Assembly: GCA_030705665.1 (NCBI GenBank)
Contig: JAUZQA010000065.1
Location: forward strand, 1-12,005
Direction: 5' to 3'
Length of the DNA stretch: 12,005 bases
Source of the DNA: Bacillota bacterium
Lineage (GTDB): Bacteria > Bacillota > Bacilli > Bacillales_B > DSM-18226
This document shows, one piece after another, positions 1 through 7,808 of this stretch (the first letter of the stretch is position 1; every line of letters starts with the position of its first letter). The notes beneath the pieces were generated by a model, which worked only from the letters and a program-made list of their open reading frames with translations, searched no databases and was not told where the DNA came from. The position numbers and the translations under genes were made by a program.

Positions 1-852
1 CCAATTGAGGGTGGAACCTATAAGGTGAACGAGGCGATGCTTCGGGATTTACGCTCTGGTTATGCAGGGCAGCATGCATCGAACCTGGGAGGAATTATCG
101 CTTATGAAATCTCCTCTGGGCTCAATATTCCTGCCTATATCGTTGACCCGGTAGTTGTAGATGAGCTTGAACCGATTGCCAGGATTTCTGGTTTTCCGCT
201 AATAGAAAGAAAGAGTATTTTTCATGCTTTAAATCAAAAAGCTGTTGCCCGAAGAGTTGCAAAAGAACTGGGGAAAACATATGAACATGTAAATTTAATT
301 ATCACTCATATGGGCGGAGGAACAACCATTGGAGTCCATAAAAATGGGAGAGTTATTGATGTAAATAATGGGCTTCATGGGGATGGTCCATTTAGCCCGG
401 AGCGCCCAGGTACGGTTCCTGCTGGTGATTTAATTGATCTTTGCTATTCAGGTGAATACTCCCGTAATGAAATCATGAAAATGTTTGTTGAAAAAGGCGG
501 GTTAATGGGCTATTTAGGAACAAAAGATGCATTAAAAGTAGAAGAAATGGTCAAAAATGGGGATGAAAAAGCAAAACTTATTTATGATGCGATGGCCTAT
601 CAAGTTGCAAAAGAAATCGGCTCTGCAAGTGCAGTTTTAGCCGGAAGAGTAGATGCCATTGTTCTAACGGGCAGCCTTGCCTATGGAAACAGACTTGTAA
701 AGTCCATTATCGAACAAATTAATTGGATTGCAGATGTTATTGTTTACCCTGGGGAAGATGAATTGCTGGCATTGGCAGAAGGTGCTTTAAGGGTTTTGCG
801 TAATGAAGAAAAAGTAAAAGACTACCCCGTGTTTAATACTGCAAAAATCTAG
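1..852 (+). CDS. buk: Butyrate kinase, 3' part (5' end outside window)
   Basis: Butyrate (branched-chain fatty acid) kinase of the acetokinase/ASKHA family. It works with phosphotransbutyrylase to turn acyl-phosphates into free acids plus ATP in the cytoplasm. The reading frame is open from base 1 (it begins [13 protein letters not shown]), so no start codon is present. Family members are about 360 residues, so roughly 80 N-terminal residues, including the first phosphate-binding motif, are missing. Visible family features are the HMGGGTT glycine-rich phosphate loop, the [13 protein letters not shown] segment and the [12 protein letters not shown] nucleotide-binding segment near the C-terminus. 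It ends in TAG. The next gene, lpdV, starts 20 bases later behind AGGAGAGG, which is the buk-lpdV order of the Bacillus bkd operon. Family identity is secure. The preferred acyl chain (butyrate, isobutyrate or isovalerate) cannot be read from sequence, though the context favours branched chains. Confidence 0.95.
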   Translation, partial: PIEGGTYKVNEAMLRDLRSGYAGQHASNLGGIIAYEISSGLNIPAYIVDPVVVDELEPIARISGFPLIERKSIFHALNQKAVARRVAKELGKTYEHVNLIITHMGGGTTIGVHKNGRVIDVNNGLHGDGPFSPERPGTVPAGDLIDLCYSGEYSRNEIMKMFVEKGGLMGYLGTKDALKVEEMVKNGDEKAKLIYDAMAYQVAKEIGSASAVLAGRVDAIVLTGSLAYGNRLVKSIIEQINWIADVIVYPGEDELLALAEGALRVLRNEEKVKDYPVFNTAKI

Positions 853-872
853 TCATAGGAGAGGAAAAAGCA

Positions 873-2294
873 ATGGCACAAGAATACGATATAGTCATAC
901 TAGGCGGAGGGACCGGGGGATATGTGGCAGCTATTCGCGCTTCTCAGCTTGGTTTAAAAACAGCGATTGTTGAAAAAGGAAAACTTGGTGGAACTTGCTT
1001 ACACAGTGGGTGCATTCCAAGTAAGGCACTTCTAAGGAGTGCTGAAGTATACGCGACTGCAAAACATAGTGAAGACTATGGAGTTATTACCCAGAATGTG
1101 ACGGTTAATTTTCCAATGGTTCAACATCGGAAAAATCAAATTGTTGAACAACTTCATAAGGGTGTCGTGCATCTTATGAAAAAAGGAAAGATAGATGTTT
1201 ATGAGGGCTTTGGACGGATGTTGGGGCCATCTATTTTTTCACCGCTGCCAGGAACAATTTCCGTTGAAATGAATAATGGATCGGAAAATGAGATGTTGAT
1301 TCCTAAAAATGTAATTATTGCAACTGGATCTAGACCAAGAACACTGCCTGGACTTGAAATTGACGAGAAATATGTCATGACTTCCGAAGGTGCATTGGGT
1401 TTAGAATCACTGCCAAAATCTATCATTATTGTCGGCGGAGGCGTCATCGGCATCGAATGGGCTTCAATGCTGTCAGACTTTGGTGTTGATGTAACGGTAG
1501 TGGAATACGCTGAACAAATACTCCCCGCAGAAGATAAAGAGATCTCACGAGAATTGCAGCGATTGTTAAAGAAAAAAGGAGTCAAAATTATTACAGGAGC
1601 AAATCTGCTTTCTGAAACCCTTGTTAAGGGTGAAGGAATAACGATAACTGCGGAAATAAAAACCAAGCAGCAGGAATTTAAGGCTGAAAAACTATTGGTT
1701 TCTGTCGGAAGACAGGCGAATATTGAGGGGATAGGTCTTGAAAATACAGATATTCAAATTATAAAAGGCGTTATCGCAACTAATGATTATTATCAAACAA
1801 AGGAGAGTCATATCTACGCCATCGGAGATGTTGTTGGCGGCCTGCAACTGGCACATGCTGCTTCACATGAAGGAATTGTGGCAGTTGAACATATTGCAGG
1901 GATGAAACCAGCGCCAATTAATTATAACTTGGTAGGCAAGTGTATTTATAGTAATCCGGAAGTGGCTAGTGTCGGTATGAATGAAGAAGAAGCTAGAGCT
2001 AAAGGACATAATGTAAAAGCCGGTAAATTTCAATTTAGAGCAATTGGAAAAGCACTTGTTTATGGAGAATCCGATGGATTTGTAAAAATGATCGCGGATA
2101 AAGATACGGATGATATTTTAGGAGTTCATATGATTGGCCCGCATGTTACCGATATGATATCAGAGGCAGGTCTTGCCATGGTATTGGATGCTATTCCTTG
2201 GGAGGTAGCCAATGTGATCCATCCGCATCCAACCCTCTCTGAAGCCATTGGAGAAGCTGCACTTGCGGTAGATGGATTAGCCATCCACTCATGA
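873..2294 (+). CDS. lpdV: Dihydrolipoyl dehydrogenase (E3) of the branched-chain 2-oxo acid dehydrogenase complex
   Basis: Flavoprotein disulfide reductase that reoxidises the dihydrolipoyl groups of the E2 core with NAD+, closing the catalytic cycle of the BCKDH complex. At 473 residues it has the usual length. In order it shows an FAD-binding GGGTGG loop at residues 11-16, a redox-active disulfide in GGTCLHSGCIPSK (Cys42 and Cys47), a second dinucleotide-binding loop GGGVIG at 188-193 for NAD, an AIGDVVGG FAD segment, and the C-terminal HPHPTLSE motif. In that motif His452 and Glu457 form the catalytic pair contributed to the partner subunit. The ATG is supported by AGGAGAGG at 857-864. A paralogous E3 of the pyruvate complex would look similar; the assignment to BCKDH rests on position between buk and the E1/E2 genes. 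A 47-base gap with AGGGAGGT leads to bkdAA. Confidence 0.96.
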   Translation: MAQEYDIVILGGGTGGYVAAIRASQLGLKTAIVEKGKLGGTCLHSGCIPSKALLRSAEVYATAKHSEDYGVITQNVTVNFPMVQHRKNQIVEQLHKGVVHLMKKGKIDVYEGFGRMLGPSIFSPLPGTISVEMNNGSENEMLIPKNVIIATGSRPRTLPGLEIDEKYVMTSEGALGLESLPKSIIIVGGGVIGIEWASMLSDFGVDVTVVEYAEQILPAEDKEISRELQRLLKKKGVKIITGANLLSETLVKGEGITITAEIKTKQQEFKAEKLLVSVGRQANIEGIGLENTDIQIIKGVIATNDYYQTKESHIYAIGDVVGGLQLAHAASHEGIVAVEHIAGMKPAPINYNLVGKCIYSNPEVASVGMNEEEARAKGHNVKAGKFQFRAIGKALVYGESDGFVKMIADKDTDDILGVHMIGPHVTDMISEAGLAMVLDAIPWEVANVIHPHPTLSEAIGEAALAVDGLAIHS

Positions 2295-2341
2295 GTAGTA
2301 CAGGGTAAAAATTTTTTCGATTAATAGGGAGGTAATATTGA

Positions 2342-3337
2342 ATGGCTGTAAATGCCCACCTTGAATTAGGTTTAAGTGAAAAGAAATTAATGGAAATGTA
2401 TGAAACGATGCTGTTAGCACGCCGAATCGATGAGCGGATGTGGTTATTGAATCGGGCAGGGAAAATCCCATTTGTTATTTCCTGTCAAGGTCAGGAAGCT
2501 GCCCAGGTGGGTGCCGCCTTTGCACTCGATAATGAAAAAGATTATATTCTTCCTTATTATCGGGATCTGGGTGTCGTTTTAACATTTGGAATGACAGCAA
2601 AGGATCTTATGCTTTCAGCTTTTGCTAAAGCTGAAGACCCTAATTCTGGCGGCAGGCAAATGCCAAGTCATTTTGGTCAAAGGAAAAACAGAATTGTAAC
2701 AGGGTCTTCTCCGGTAACAACCCAAGTTCCACATGCTGTAGGGATTGCCCTAGCAGGAAAAATGGAGAAAAAAGATCTGGTTGCTTTCGTCACTTTTGGT
2801 GAGGGTTCATCCAATCAAGGCGATTTTCATGAAGGAGCAAACTTTGCAGGCGTTCATAAATTACCTGTCATTTTCATGTGTGAAAATAATAAATATGCGA
2901 TTTCTGTACCAATGGAGAAACAATTGGGATGTGAGAGAGTATCTGATCGGGCGATTGGGTATGGAATGCCTGGGGTAACAGTTGATGGGAATAACCCGCT
3001 TGAGGTTTATCGAGTCGTAAAAGAGGCAGCAGATCGCGCTAGAAAGGGAAAAGGGCCGACACTGATTGAAACGGTTTCCTATCGGTTAACACCGCACTCC
3101 TCTGATGATGATGATCGCACCTATCGTGCCCCGGATGAAGTTGCAAAAGCAAAGACTTTTGATCCAATCATTACTTTTGCCGCTTTTTTAAAGGAAAAAG
3201 GTGTGCTAAGTGATTCAGAGGAAGAAGCAATCAATGAGCGGATTAAAAAAATAGTAAACGATGCGACTGACTATGCCGAAAATGCTCCATACGCGGCACC
3301 GGAAGATGCGCTTAAATTTGTTTATGGGGATCGCTAA
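2342..3337 (+). CDS. bkdAA: Branched-chain 2-oxo acid dehydrogenase E1 alpha subunit
   Basis: Alpha subunit of the thiamine-diphosphate-dependent E1, which decarboxylates the 2-oxo acids of Val, Leu and Ile and passes the acyl group to lipoyl-E2. At 331 residues it matches the Bacillus form. The thiamine diphosphate motif is present: it opens with GEGSSNQGD (Gly153-Glu154-Gly155) and closes with CENN (Asn182-Asn183), about 30 residues long as in the family. The segment YRLTPHSSDDDDRTYR is the loop that is phosphorylated in mitochondrial homologues; bacteria are not known to use it that way. The N-terminal part (RRIDERMWLLNRAGKIPF) is typical of the branched-chain rather than the pyruvate enzyme. 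The ATG follows AGGGAGGT (2326-2333). The stop is 15 bases from bkdAB, consistent with co-translation of the alpha2-beta2 enzyme. Confidence 0.97.
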   Translation: MAVNAHLELGLSEKKLMEMYETMLLARRIDERMWLLNRAGKIPFVISCQGQEAAQVGAAFALDNEKDYILPYYRDLGVVLTFGMTAKDLMLSAFAKAEDPNSGGRQMPSHFGQRKNRIVTGSSPVTTQVPHAVGIALAGKMEKKDLVAFVTFGEGSSNQGDFHEGANFAGVHKLPVIFMCENNKYAISVPMEKQLGCERVSDRAIGYGMPGVTVDGNNPLEVYRVVKEAADRARKGKGPTLIETVSYRLTPHSSDDDDRTYRAPDEVAKAKTFDPIITFAAFLKEKGVLSDSEEEAINERIKKIVNDATDYAENAPYAAPEDALKFVYGDR

Positions 3338-3352
3338 AGGGAGGGGAAGAAC

Positions 3353-4336
3353 ATGGCAGTCATATCTTTTATAGAAGCTGTTACTATGGCCATTCGTGAG
3401 GAAATGGAAAGAGACCAAAAAGTCTTTGTACTTGGAGAAGATGTTGGTAAAAAAGGCGGAGTCTTTAAGGCAACACAAGGTTTATATGAACAATTTGGGG
3501 AAGAACGAGTAATGGATACCCCGCTTGCTGAGTCTGCTATTGCTGGAGTTGGAATTGGGGCAGCCATGTATGGAATGAGGCCAATAGCTGAAATGCAGTT
3601 TGCTGATTTCATTATGCCTGCTGTTAACCAGATTATTTCTGAAGCTGCACGCATTCGTTACCGTTCCAACAATGATTGGCACTGCCCTATTGTGATTCGA
3701 GCACCATTTGGCGGCGGGGTTCATGGAGCATTATACCATTCACAATCGGTTGAAGCGGTTTTTGCCAACCAGCCTGGACTAAAAATCGTTATTCCTTCGA
3801 CACCGTATGATGTGAAGGGATTACTAAAAGCGGCCATTCGCGATGAGGACCCCGTCCTTTTCTTTGAACATAAACGGGCCTACCGCCTGATAAAGGGTGA
3901 AGTTCCAAACGAAGATTATACATTGCCAATTGGGAAAGCAGATGTAAAACGAGAAGGGGATGACATAACGGTTATCACTTATGGCTTATGTGTCCATTTT
4001 GCCCTTCAGGCTGCCGAAAAATTAGCAGAAGATGGAATTTCAGCACACATTCTTGATTTACGTACAGTTTACCCGCTGGATAAGGAAGCTATTATTGAAG
4101 CTGCAACGAAAACAGGAAAAGTATTGCTTGTCACAGAGGATAACAAAGAGGGAAGTATTTTAGGTGAAGTAGCAGCAATTATTGCTGAAAACTGTTTGTT
4201 TGAGTTGGATGCACCAATCAAACGTTTAGCTGGTCCGGATATTCCGGCAATGCCATATGCTCCAACAATGGAAAAATTTTTCATGATGAATCCTGAAAAA
4301 GTTGAAAAGGCCATGCGTGAACTAGCTGCTTTTTAA
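3353..4336 (+). CDS. bkdAB: Branched-chain 2-oxo acid dehydrogenase E1 beta subunit
   Basis: Beta subunit of E1, completing the thiamine diphosphate site with BkdAA. At 327 residues it has the full family length. The transketolase pyrimidine-binding domain fills about residues 4-180, and contains TPLAESAIAG with Glu60, the residue expected to activate the cofactor, and the HGALYHSQS active-site stretch (His124, His129) characteristic of branched-chain E1 beta. The transketolase C-terminal domain follows at about 200-320 (DLRTVYPLD, VTEDN). The ATG follows GGGAGGGG (3339-3346) at 6 bases, and the gene begins 15 bases after bkdAA. It is followed by a 66-base gap holding short inverted repeats before bkdB, the longest gap inside this operon. 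Confidence 0.97.
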   Translation: MAVISFIEAVTMAIREEMERDQKVFVLGEDVGKKGGVFKATQGLYEQFGEERVMDTPLAESAIAGVGIGAAMYGMRPIAEMQFADFIMPAVNQIISEAARIRYRSNNDWHCPIVIRAPFGGGVHGALYHSQSVEAVFANQPGLKIVIPSTPYDVKGLLKAAIRDEDPVLFFEHKRAYRLIKGEVPNEDYTLPIGKADVKREGDDITVITYGLCVHFALQAAEKLAEDGISAHILDLRTVYPLDKEAIIEAATKTGKVLLVTEDNKEGSILGEVAAIIAENCLFELDAPIKRLAGPDIPAMPYAPTMEKFFMMNPEKVEKAMRELAAF

Positions 4337-4363
4337 ACCTTTAAGGTCTGGACCTGAATGGTC
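4337..4363 (+). repeat. Three short competing inverted repeats in the bkdAB-bkdB gap
   Basis: Immediately after the bkdAB stop, the sequence holds ACCTT-T-AAGGT (4337-4347), AGGTC-TG-GACCT (4344-4355) and GACC-TGAAT-GGTC (4351-4363). Each shares bases with the next, so only one or two could form at once in RNA. Stems are only 4-5 base pairs and no U-tract follows, so this is not a terminator. A role in mRNA processing or in E2 expression is speculation. Confidence 0.35.
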
Positions 4364-4388
4364 ATTATTCGTGTAAGACACATAAAAT

Positions 4389-4395
4389 AGGAGGT
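4389..4395 (+). promoter_or_regulatory. Shine-Dalgarno site that fixes the TTG start of bkdB
   Basis: AGGAGGT lies 7 bases before TTG at 4403. This is the strongest ribosome binding match nearby and the encoded N-terminus (MAVEQIKMPQLGE) is the expected start of a lipoyl domain, so TTG rather than a later ATG is the start. In-frame ATG codons first appear inside the lipoyl domain and would destroy it. Confidence 0.85.
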
Positions 4396-4402
4396 AAACT
4401 CT

Positions 4403-5683
4403 TTGGCTGTTGAACAAATTAAAATGCCTCAACTTGGAGAAAGTGTTACAGAAGGGACCATTAGTAAGTGGTTAGTTGCTGTTGGGGATAAAGTAAATAA
4501 ATATGATCCACTCGCAGAAGTGATGACGGATAAAGTAAACGCGGAGGTTCCCTCATCTTTTTCAGGCGTGATTAAGGAATTAATGGCAAACGAAGGCGAC
4601 ACACTTTCAGTTGGAGAGATTTTTTGTACGATAGAAGTAGGATCTCCTAAATCAACAGAATCTCAATTGGAAGAATCAAAATCAGAATACCAAGCTGAAA
4701 AAGCGATTTCCGTGGAGCAAATGACGGCTAAGCCCAGGTATTCTCCTGCTGTTCTAAGAATTTCACAGGAACATGGAATTGATCTAGCGAAGGTTAGGGG
4801 TACAGGAGCAGGGGGAAGAATTACAAGAAAAGACCTGTTAGCTTTAATTGATTCTGGCGGGATGCAAATCACTGAGGCTGAAAATGCTGTTCCTTCACAG
4901 AAGATTGAAAAGGCTCCTAAACAAATTGAAAAACCAGTACACAATCAAAGCAACTCTGTTGCAGCTATTCCAGTCGAAACGGGGGATATTGAAATCCCTG
5001 TCACTGGTGTCCGCCGGGCAATTGCTTCAAATATGCTCCGCAGCAAACATGAGGCACCCCATGCCTGGATGATGGTTGAGGTAGATGCGACAAGCCTAGT
5101 GGAGTATCGGAATCAAATAAAAAATGAATTTAAAAATAAAGAAGGTTTTAATCTAACCTTTTTCGCTTTCTTTGTGAAAGCTGTCGCACAGGCGCTAAAG
5201 GAATTTCCGCAATTAAATTCAATGTGGGCTGGGGAGAACATTATCCAAAAGAAAGATATCAATATTTCTATTGCTGTTGCAGATGAAGATTCACTTTATG
5301 TGCCGGTGATAAAACATGCTGATGAGAAATCGATAAAAGGAATTGCACGAGAAATTTCTGAGCTGGCCAACAAGGCACGTATGGGCAAATTAAAAGCGGA
5401 GGATATTTCAGGAGGCACGTTTACTGTTAACAACACTGGATCGTTTGGCTCTGTACAATCTATGGGGATCATTAACTATCCTCAGGCTGCGATTCTTCAG
5501 GTGGAATCCATTGTAAAACGCCCCATTGTTATGAATAATAATATGATTGCAATACGTGATATGGTCAATTTATGTTTGTCCTTGGACCACCGAATTTTGG
5601 ATGGTCTCGTTTGCGGACGTTTCTTACAACGAGTTAAAGAAGTAATAGAAAATACTTCAGAATCGACTACTCCTATATATTAG
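4403..5683 (+). CDS. bkdB: Branched-chain 2-oxo acid dehydrogenase E2 (dihydrolipoyl acyltransferase)
   Basis: Lipoyl-bearing E2 core that accepts the acyl group from E1 and transfers it to CoA. The 426 residues show the normal order. One lipoyl domain (about 1-78) carries the lipoylated lysine in MTDKVNAEV (Lys44). A charged flexible linker is followed by a peripheral subunit-binding domain (about 112-150, RYSPAVLRISQEHG to GRITRKDLL) that docks E1/E3. A second Gln/Pro/Lys-rich linker leads to the acyltransferase domain (about 195-420), with GGTFTVNN and the catalytic DHRILDG motif (His396, Asp400). The start is TTG, which may lower its translation relative to E1. The gene ends at TAG, 8 bases before a strong terminator stem, making it the last gene of the bkd transcript. 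Substrate assignment relies on the operon, since E2 proteins of sister complexes share these domains. Confidence 0.96.
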   Translation: MAVEQIKMPQLGESVTEGTISKWLVAVGDKVNKYDPLAEVMTDKVNAEVPSSFSGVIKELMANEGDTLSVGEIFCTIEVGSPKSTESQLEESKSEYQAEKAISVEQMTAKPRYSPAVLRISQEHGIDLAKVRGTGAGGRITRKDLLALIDSGGMQITEAENAVPSQKIEKAPKQIEKPVHNQSNSVAAIPVETGDIEIPVTGVRRAIASNMLRSKHEAPHAWMMVEVDATSLVEYRNQIKNEFKNKEGFNLTFFAFFVKAVAQALKEFPQLNSMWAGENIIQKKDINISIAVADEDSLYVPVIKHADEKSIKGIAREISELANKARMGKLKAEDISGGTFTVNNTGSFGSVQSMGIINYPQAAILQVESIVKRPIVMNNNMIAIRDMVNLCLSLDHRILDGLVCGRFLQRVKEVIENTSESTTPIY

Positions 5684-5691
5684 CTGTTGCT

Positions 5692-5723
5692 AACCGCTGC
5701 TTAAATATTGCAGCGGTTTTTTT
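5692..5723 (+). terminator. Intrinsic terminator of the bkd operon
   Basis: A perfect 9-base-pair stem, AACCGCTGC (5692-5700) and GCAGCGGTT (5710-5718), encloses a 9-base loop and runs into seven consecutive T residues (5717-5723). It sits 8 bases after the bkdB stop codon. It should separate bkd transcription from the mutase genes. Confidence 0.93.
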
Positions 5724-5741
5724 AAATAGTATTTTTATATA

Positions 5742-5799
5742 TTCAACAGTAAATTTCAAACATATATCTACTGCCTATGTAGGGAAATTCACTGTTTAA
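5742..5799. repeat. 58-base imperfect inverted repeat between the bkd terminator and the mutA promoter
   Basis: AACAGTAAATTTC (5745-5757) is complementary to GAAATTCACTGTT (5784-5796) at 12 of 13 positions. The dyad extends outward by two further pairs after one mismatch (TT at 5742-5743 with AA at 5798-5799). It also extends inward, after small unpaired bases, by ACATA (5760-5764) with TATGT (5776-5780), leaving an 11-base loop. No T-tract follows on either strand, so it does not look like a terminator. It lies upstream of the proposed mutA promoter and could be a protein-binding dyad, a small degenerate repeat element, or an RNA hairpin in read-through transcripts. I do not recognise it as a named repeat. 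Confidence 0.6.
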
Positions 5800-5821
5800 A
5801 ACAAACAGGGTCTATTTTTCG

Positions 5822-5850
5822 TTGCTTCAATTATCATCTTATCCTAAAAT
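5822..5850 (+). promoter_or_regulatory. Candidate sigma-A promoter of mutA-mutB-meaB
   Basis: TTGCTT (5822-5827) and TAAAAT (5845-5850) are separated by 17 bases. The -10 matches 5 of 6 consensus bases and the -35 only 3 of 6, suggesting a weak or activated promoter. The predicted start near 5857 gives a leader of about 50 bases that includes the CodY-like palindrome. A promoter is required here because a strong terminator lies upstream, but the exact one is a prediction in A/T-rich DNA. Confidence 0.45.
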
Positions 5851-5877
5851 TAAAGTGAATAATTTTTGAATTTATCG

Positions 5878-5892
5878 CAATTTCAGAAATTA
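5878..5892. promoter_or_regulatory. Candidate CodY operator upstream of mutA
   Basis: Bases 5879-5891 form a perfect 13-base palindrome, AATTTCAGAAATT. Aligned to the CodY consensus AATTTTCWGAAAATT, the 15-base segment matches 11 of 15 positions, with the central TTTCWGAAA fully matched. It lies just before the mutA ribosome binding site and downstream of the proposed start of transcription, a position expected for repression by roadblock. CodY responds to isoleucine/valine and GTP and is known to act on bkd in B. subtilis, so control of a propionate-disposal module fits. Binding is inferred. Confidence 0.55.
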
Positions 5893-5897
5893 ATAAC

Positions 5898-5906
5898 GGG
5901 GGGGAG
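5898..5906 (+). promoter_or_regulatory. Unusual G7 ribosome binding site of mutA
   Basis: Seven G residues (5898-5904) followed by AG precede the ATG at 5910. GGAG at 5903-5906 is only 3 bases from the ATG. GGGGG further left can pair with CCUCC of 16S rRNA through one G-U wobble at a normal distance. No other ribosome binding site is present, so this tract must serve mutA. Confidence 0.6.
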
Positions 5907-5909
5907 ATT

Positions 5910-7808
5910 ATGAAATTATCAGAGATGAAGGAGCAATCGTTTCCAAGTTATAGATGGGGTGAATGGAAAAAGGTAGCAGAAGAAAGCTTAAAGGGAAAAC
6001 CCCTTGAAGCATTACAACGCACTACATATGAAAATATCGTTTTGAAACCGCTCTATACCAGTGAGGATAACAAAGCGAATTCCCAGTATCCTGGAGAAGA
6101 GGATTTCAGAAGGGGAATTAATCCGTTAGGATACCTTACGAATAATTGGAAAATTGCTCAATGTCTTTCAGAAACAAATTTACAAGAATTAAAGGAAAAG
6201 CTGAAAGCTGCCATGGAAAGTGGACAAACAGCCCTATCGTTTGGTGTTTCCAAGGAATTGATTGAAGCGGATGGCTTTTTAAAGGATTTAGTTGGCGAAT
6301 ATTATCGTCAGTATCCATTTGCTGTGGATGCAGGCGGGTACCAGGCAGACGTCATTAAAGCTCTTGAAGGAATCGCACAAAGTCAAGAAGATCAAGTAAA
6401 AGTAAGTGGATATGTGGCGGCTGACCCGCTATCTGAAATTACATTAACAGGTTCGCTTCCTGATGATTTTTCTAGCTTTCTAAAAGAATTTTCAAAAAGC
6501 CTGTACCGAGCAAATGAAAAATTTCCGAATTTAAGGACTTTACTCGTAAATACAACCCCATACCATAATGGAGGAGCAAATGCGATTCAGGAATTGGGAA
6601 TTGCTGCTGCCACCGGTGTATTTTATTTAGATTCGTTAGAAGCTCTTGACGCTGAACAGACGATGAACAATTTAATTTTTAAATTTTCGATTGGTTCAAA
6701 TTATTTTATGGAAATAGCAAAGTTACGGGCAGCAAGGGTGATTTGGAATAAAGTTGCAGAGGCTTACGGGGTTAATGAAACTTCGCGGGCCATGAGTATT
6801 GCAGCAGAAACCTCGATGTTTACGAAAACTGTATTTGATCCTTACGTTAATCTTCTTCGTGGGGGGAATGAAGCATTTGCTGCCGTCATAGGCGGGGTTC
6901 AATATTTGCATGTTACTCCATTTGATCAATTGACGGGTTCAAATTCATTTTCAGAAAGAATTGCGCGAAACATTCAATTAATCTTACAAGAGGAAGCCCA
7001 TTTAACAAAAGTAATTGATCCTGCTGGTGGTTCTTGGTACATCGAACAATTAACAAATGAATTAGCACAAAAAGGCTGGCAGTTTTTCCAGGAAATAGAA
7101 GCTGTTGGCGGCATACTCGAGGCATTAAAAACGAATTGGCTTCAAACAAAAATTGCTGACGTTTATGAAAAAAGGAAACAGGACATCTTTACTAGAAAAC
7201 AAAGTATTGTAGGGACAAATGTATATGCAAATTTGGCTGATACTGCCACTGAGAATACCCGCGAGGTACAAAATCCTAGCGGCAATCAAAAGGATGAGCT
7301 TACCATCGCCATTACCCAGATCCCGCAATTACGCTTATCTCAGCCATTTGAAGAATTAAGAAAGCGGGCAGACGAGTTGAAGCAAAAATCAGGTAAAGTT
7401 CCATGTGTCGGTTTAATATGTATCGGAAGTTTGAAAGAACATAAAGCAAGGCTTGACTTTGTACGGGGATTCTTATCCGCTGGAGGAGTTACGGTACATG
7501 CAAGTGAACCGATCCATTCAGTAGAAGAAGCATTAGAGTTTGTAAGCAAATCCGAGACAAATCATTTCTGTATTTGTGGAACGAACGATCTTTATCAAAT
7601 TCTTGGAATGGAAATTTTACAAGCAATCAAAGTCAAATTGACTGAACAGAACATCTATCTGGCTGGACTTCCGGCGCAAGATGACCAAGTAAAATGGACT
7701 GAAAATGGATTAAAACAGTTTATTCATGTAAAAAGCAACTGCTTTGAATCACTTTCTTCCATCCTTTCAGAAATGGAGGTGTCGGTAAATGAACAAATTC
7801 AAGCCTGA
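5910..7808 (+). CDS. mutA: Methylmalonyl-CoA mutase small (beta) subunit, non-cobalamin-binding
   Basis: Small subunit of the heterodimeric methylmalonyl-CoA mutase. It is a structural paralogue of MutB that supports the catalytic subunit. The protein has 632 residues, normal for the family. It retains the mutase barrel domain (from about residue 45, KPLYTSED, through [17 protein letters not shown] and the [17 protein letters not shown] segment) and a C-terminal flavodoxin-like domain (about 495-620). In that domain the cobalamin-ligand motif DxHxxG is absent: the loop reads GSLKEHKA from Gly506, so it should not bind B12 through histidine, as is known for small subunits. The ATG at 5910 follows a G-rich ribosome binding site. 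The 3' end overlaps mutB by 20 bases, which suggests translational coupling. It is the first gene after the bkd terminator and probably heads a mutA-mutB-meaB transcript. Confidence 0.94.
   Translation: MKLSEMKEQSFPSYRWGEWKKVAEESLKGKPLEALQRTTYENIVLKPLYTSEDNKANSQYPGEEDFRRGINPLGYLTNNWKIAQCLSETNLQELKEKLKAAMESGQTALSFGVSKELIEADGFLKDLVGEYYRQYPFAVDAGGYQADVIKALEGIAQSQEDQVKVSGYVAADPLSEITLTGSLPDDFSSFLKEFSKSLYRANEKFPNLRTLLVNTTPYHNGGANAIQELGIAAATGVFYLDSLEALDAEQTMNNLIFKFSIGSNYFMEIAKLRAARVIWNKVAEAYGVNETSRAMSIAAETSMFTKTVFDPYVNLLRGGNEAFAAVIGGVQYLHVTPFDQLTGSNSFSERIARNIQLILQEEAHLTKVIDPAGGSWYIEQLTNELAQKGWQFFQEIEAVGGILEALKTNWLQTKIADVYEKRKQDIFTRKQSIVGTNVYANLADTATENTREVQNPSGNQKDELTIAITQIPQLRLSQPFEELRKRADELKQKSGKVPCVGLICIGSLKEHKARLDFVRGFLSAGGVTVHASEPIHSVEEALEFVSKSETNHFCICGTNDLYQILGMEILQAIKVKLTEQNIYLAGLPAQDDQVKWTENGLKQFIHVKSNCFESLSSILSEMEVSVNEQIQA

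Noticed and set aside
1199..1666. Open antisense frame of 155 residues inside lpdV
   Set aside because: It lies wholly within lpdV, whose motifs are intact, has no ribosome binding site in front, and its composition is that of the complement of a coding gene.
3334..3724. Antisense open frames across the start of bkdAB
   Set aside because: They are shadows of the conserved E1 beta frame with no recognisable domain or start signal.
5800..5830. Sigma-L (-24/-12) promoter for the mutase genes, by analogy with the bkd operon
   Set aside because: GG and GC elements are present, but 13 bases separate them instead of the required 10.
5868..5886. cre-like (CcpA) dyad TGAA...TTCA with a central CG
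   Set aside because: The spacing and inner bases do not match the cre consensus and pairing breaks at two inner positions; the CodY-like palindrome overlaps it and fits far better.
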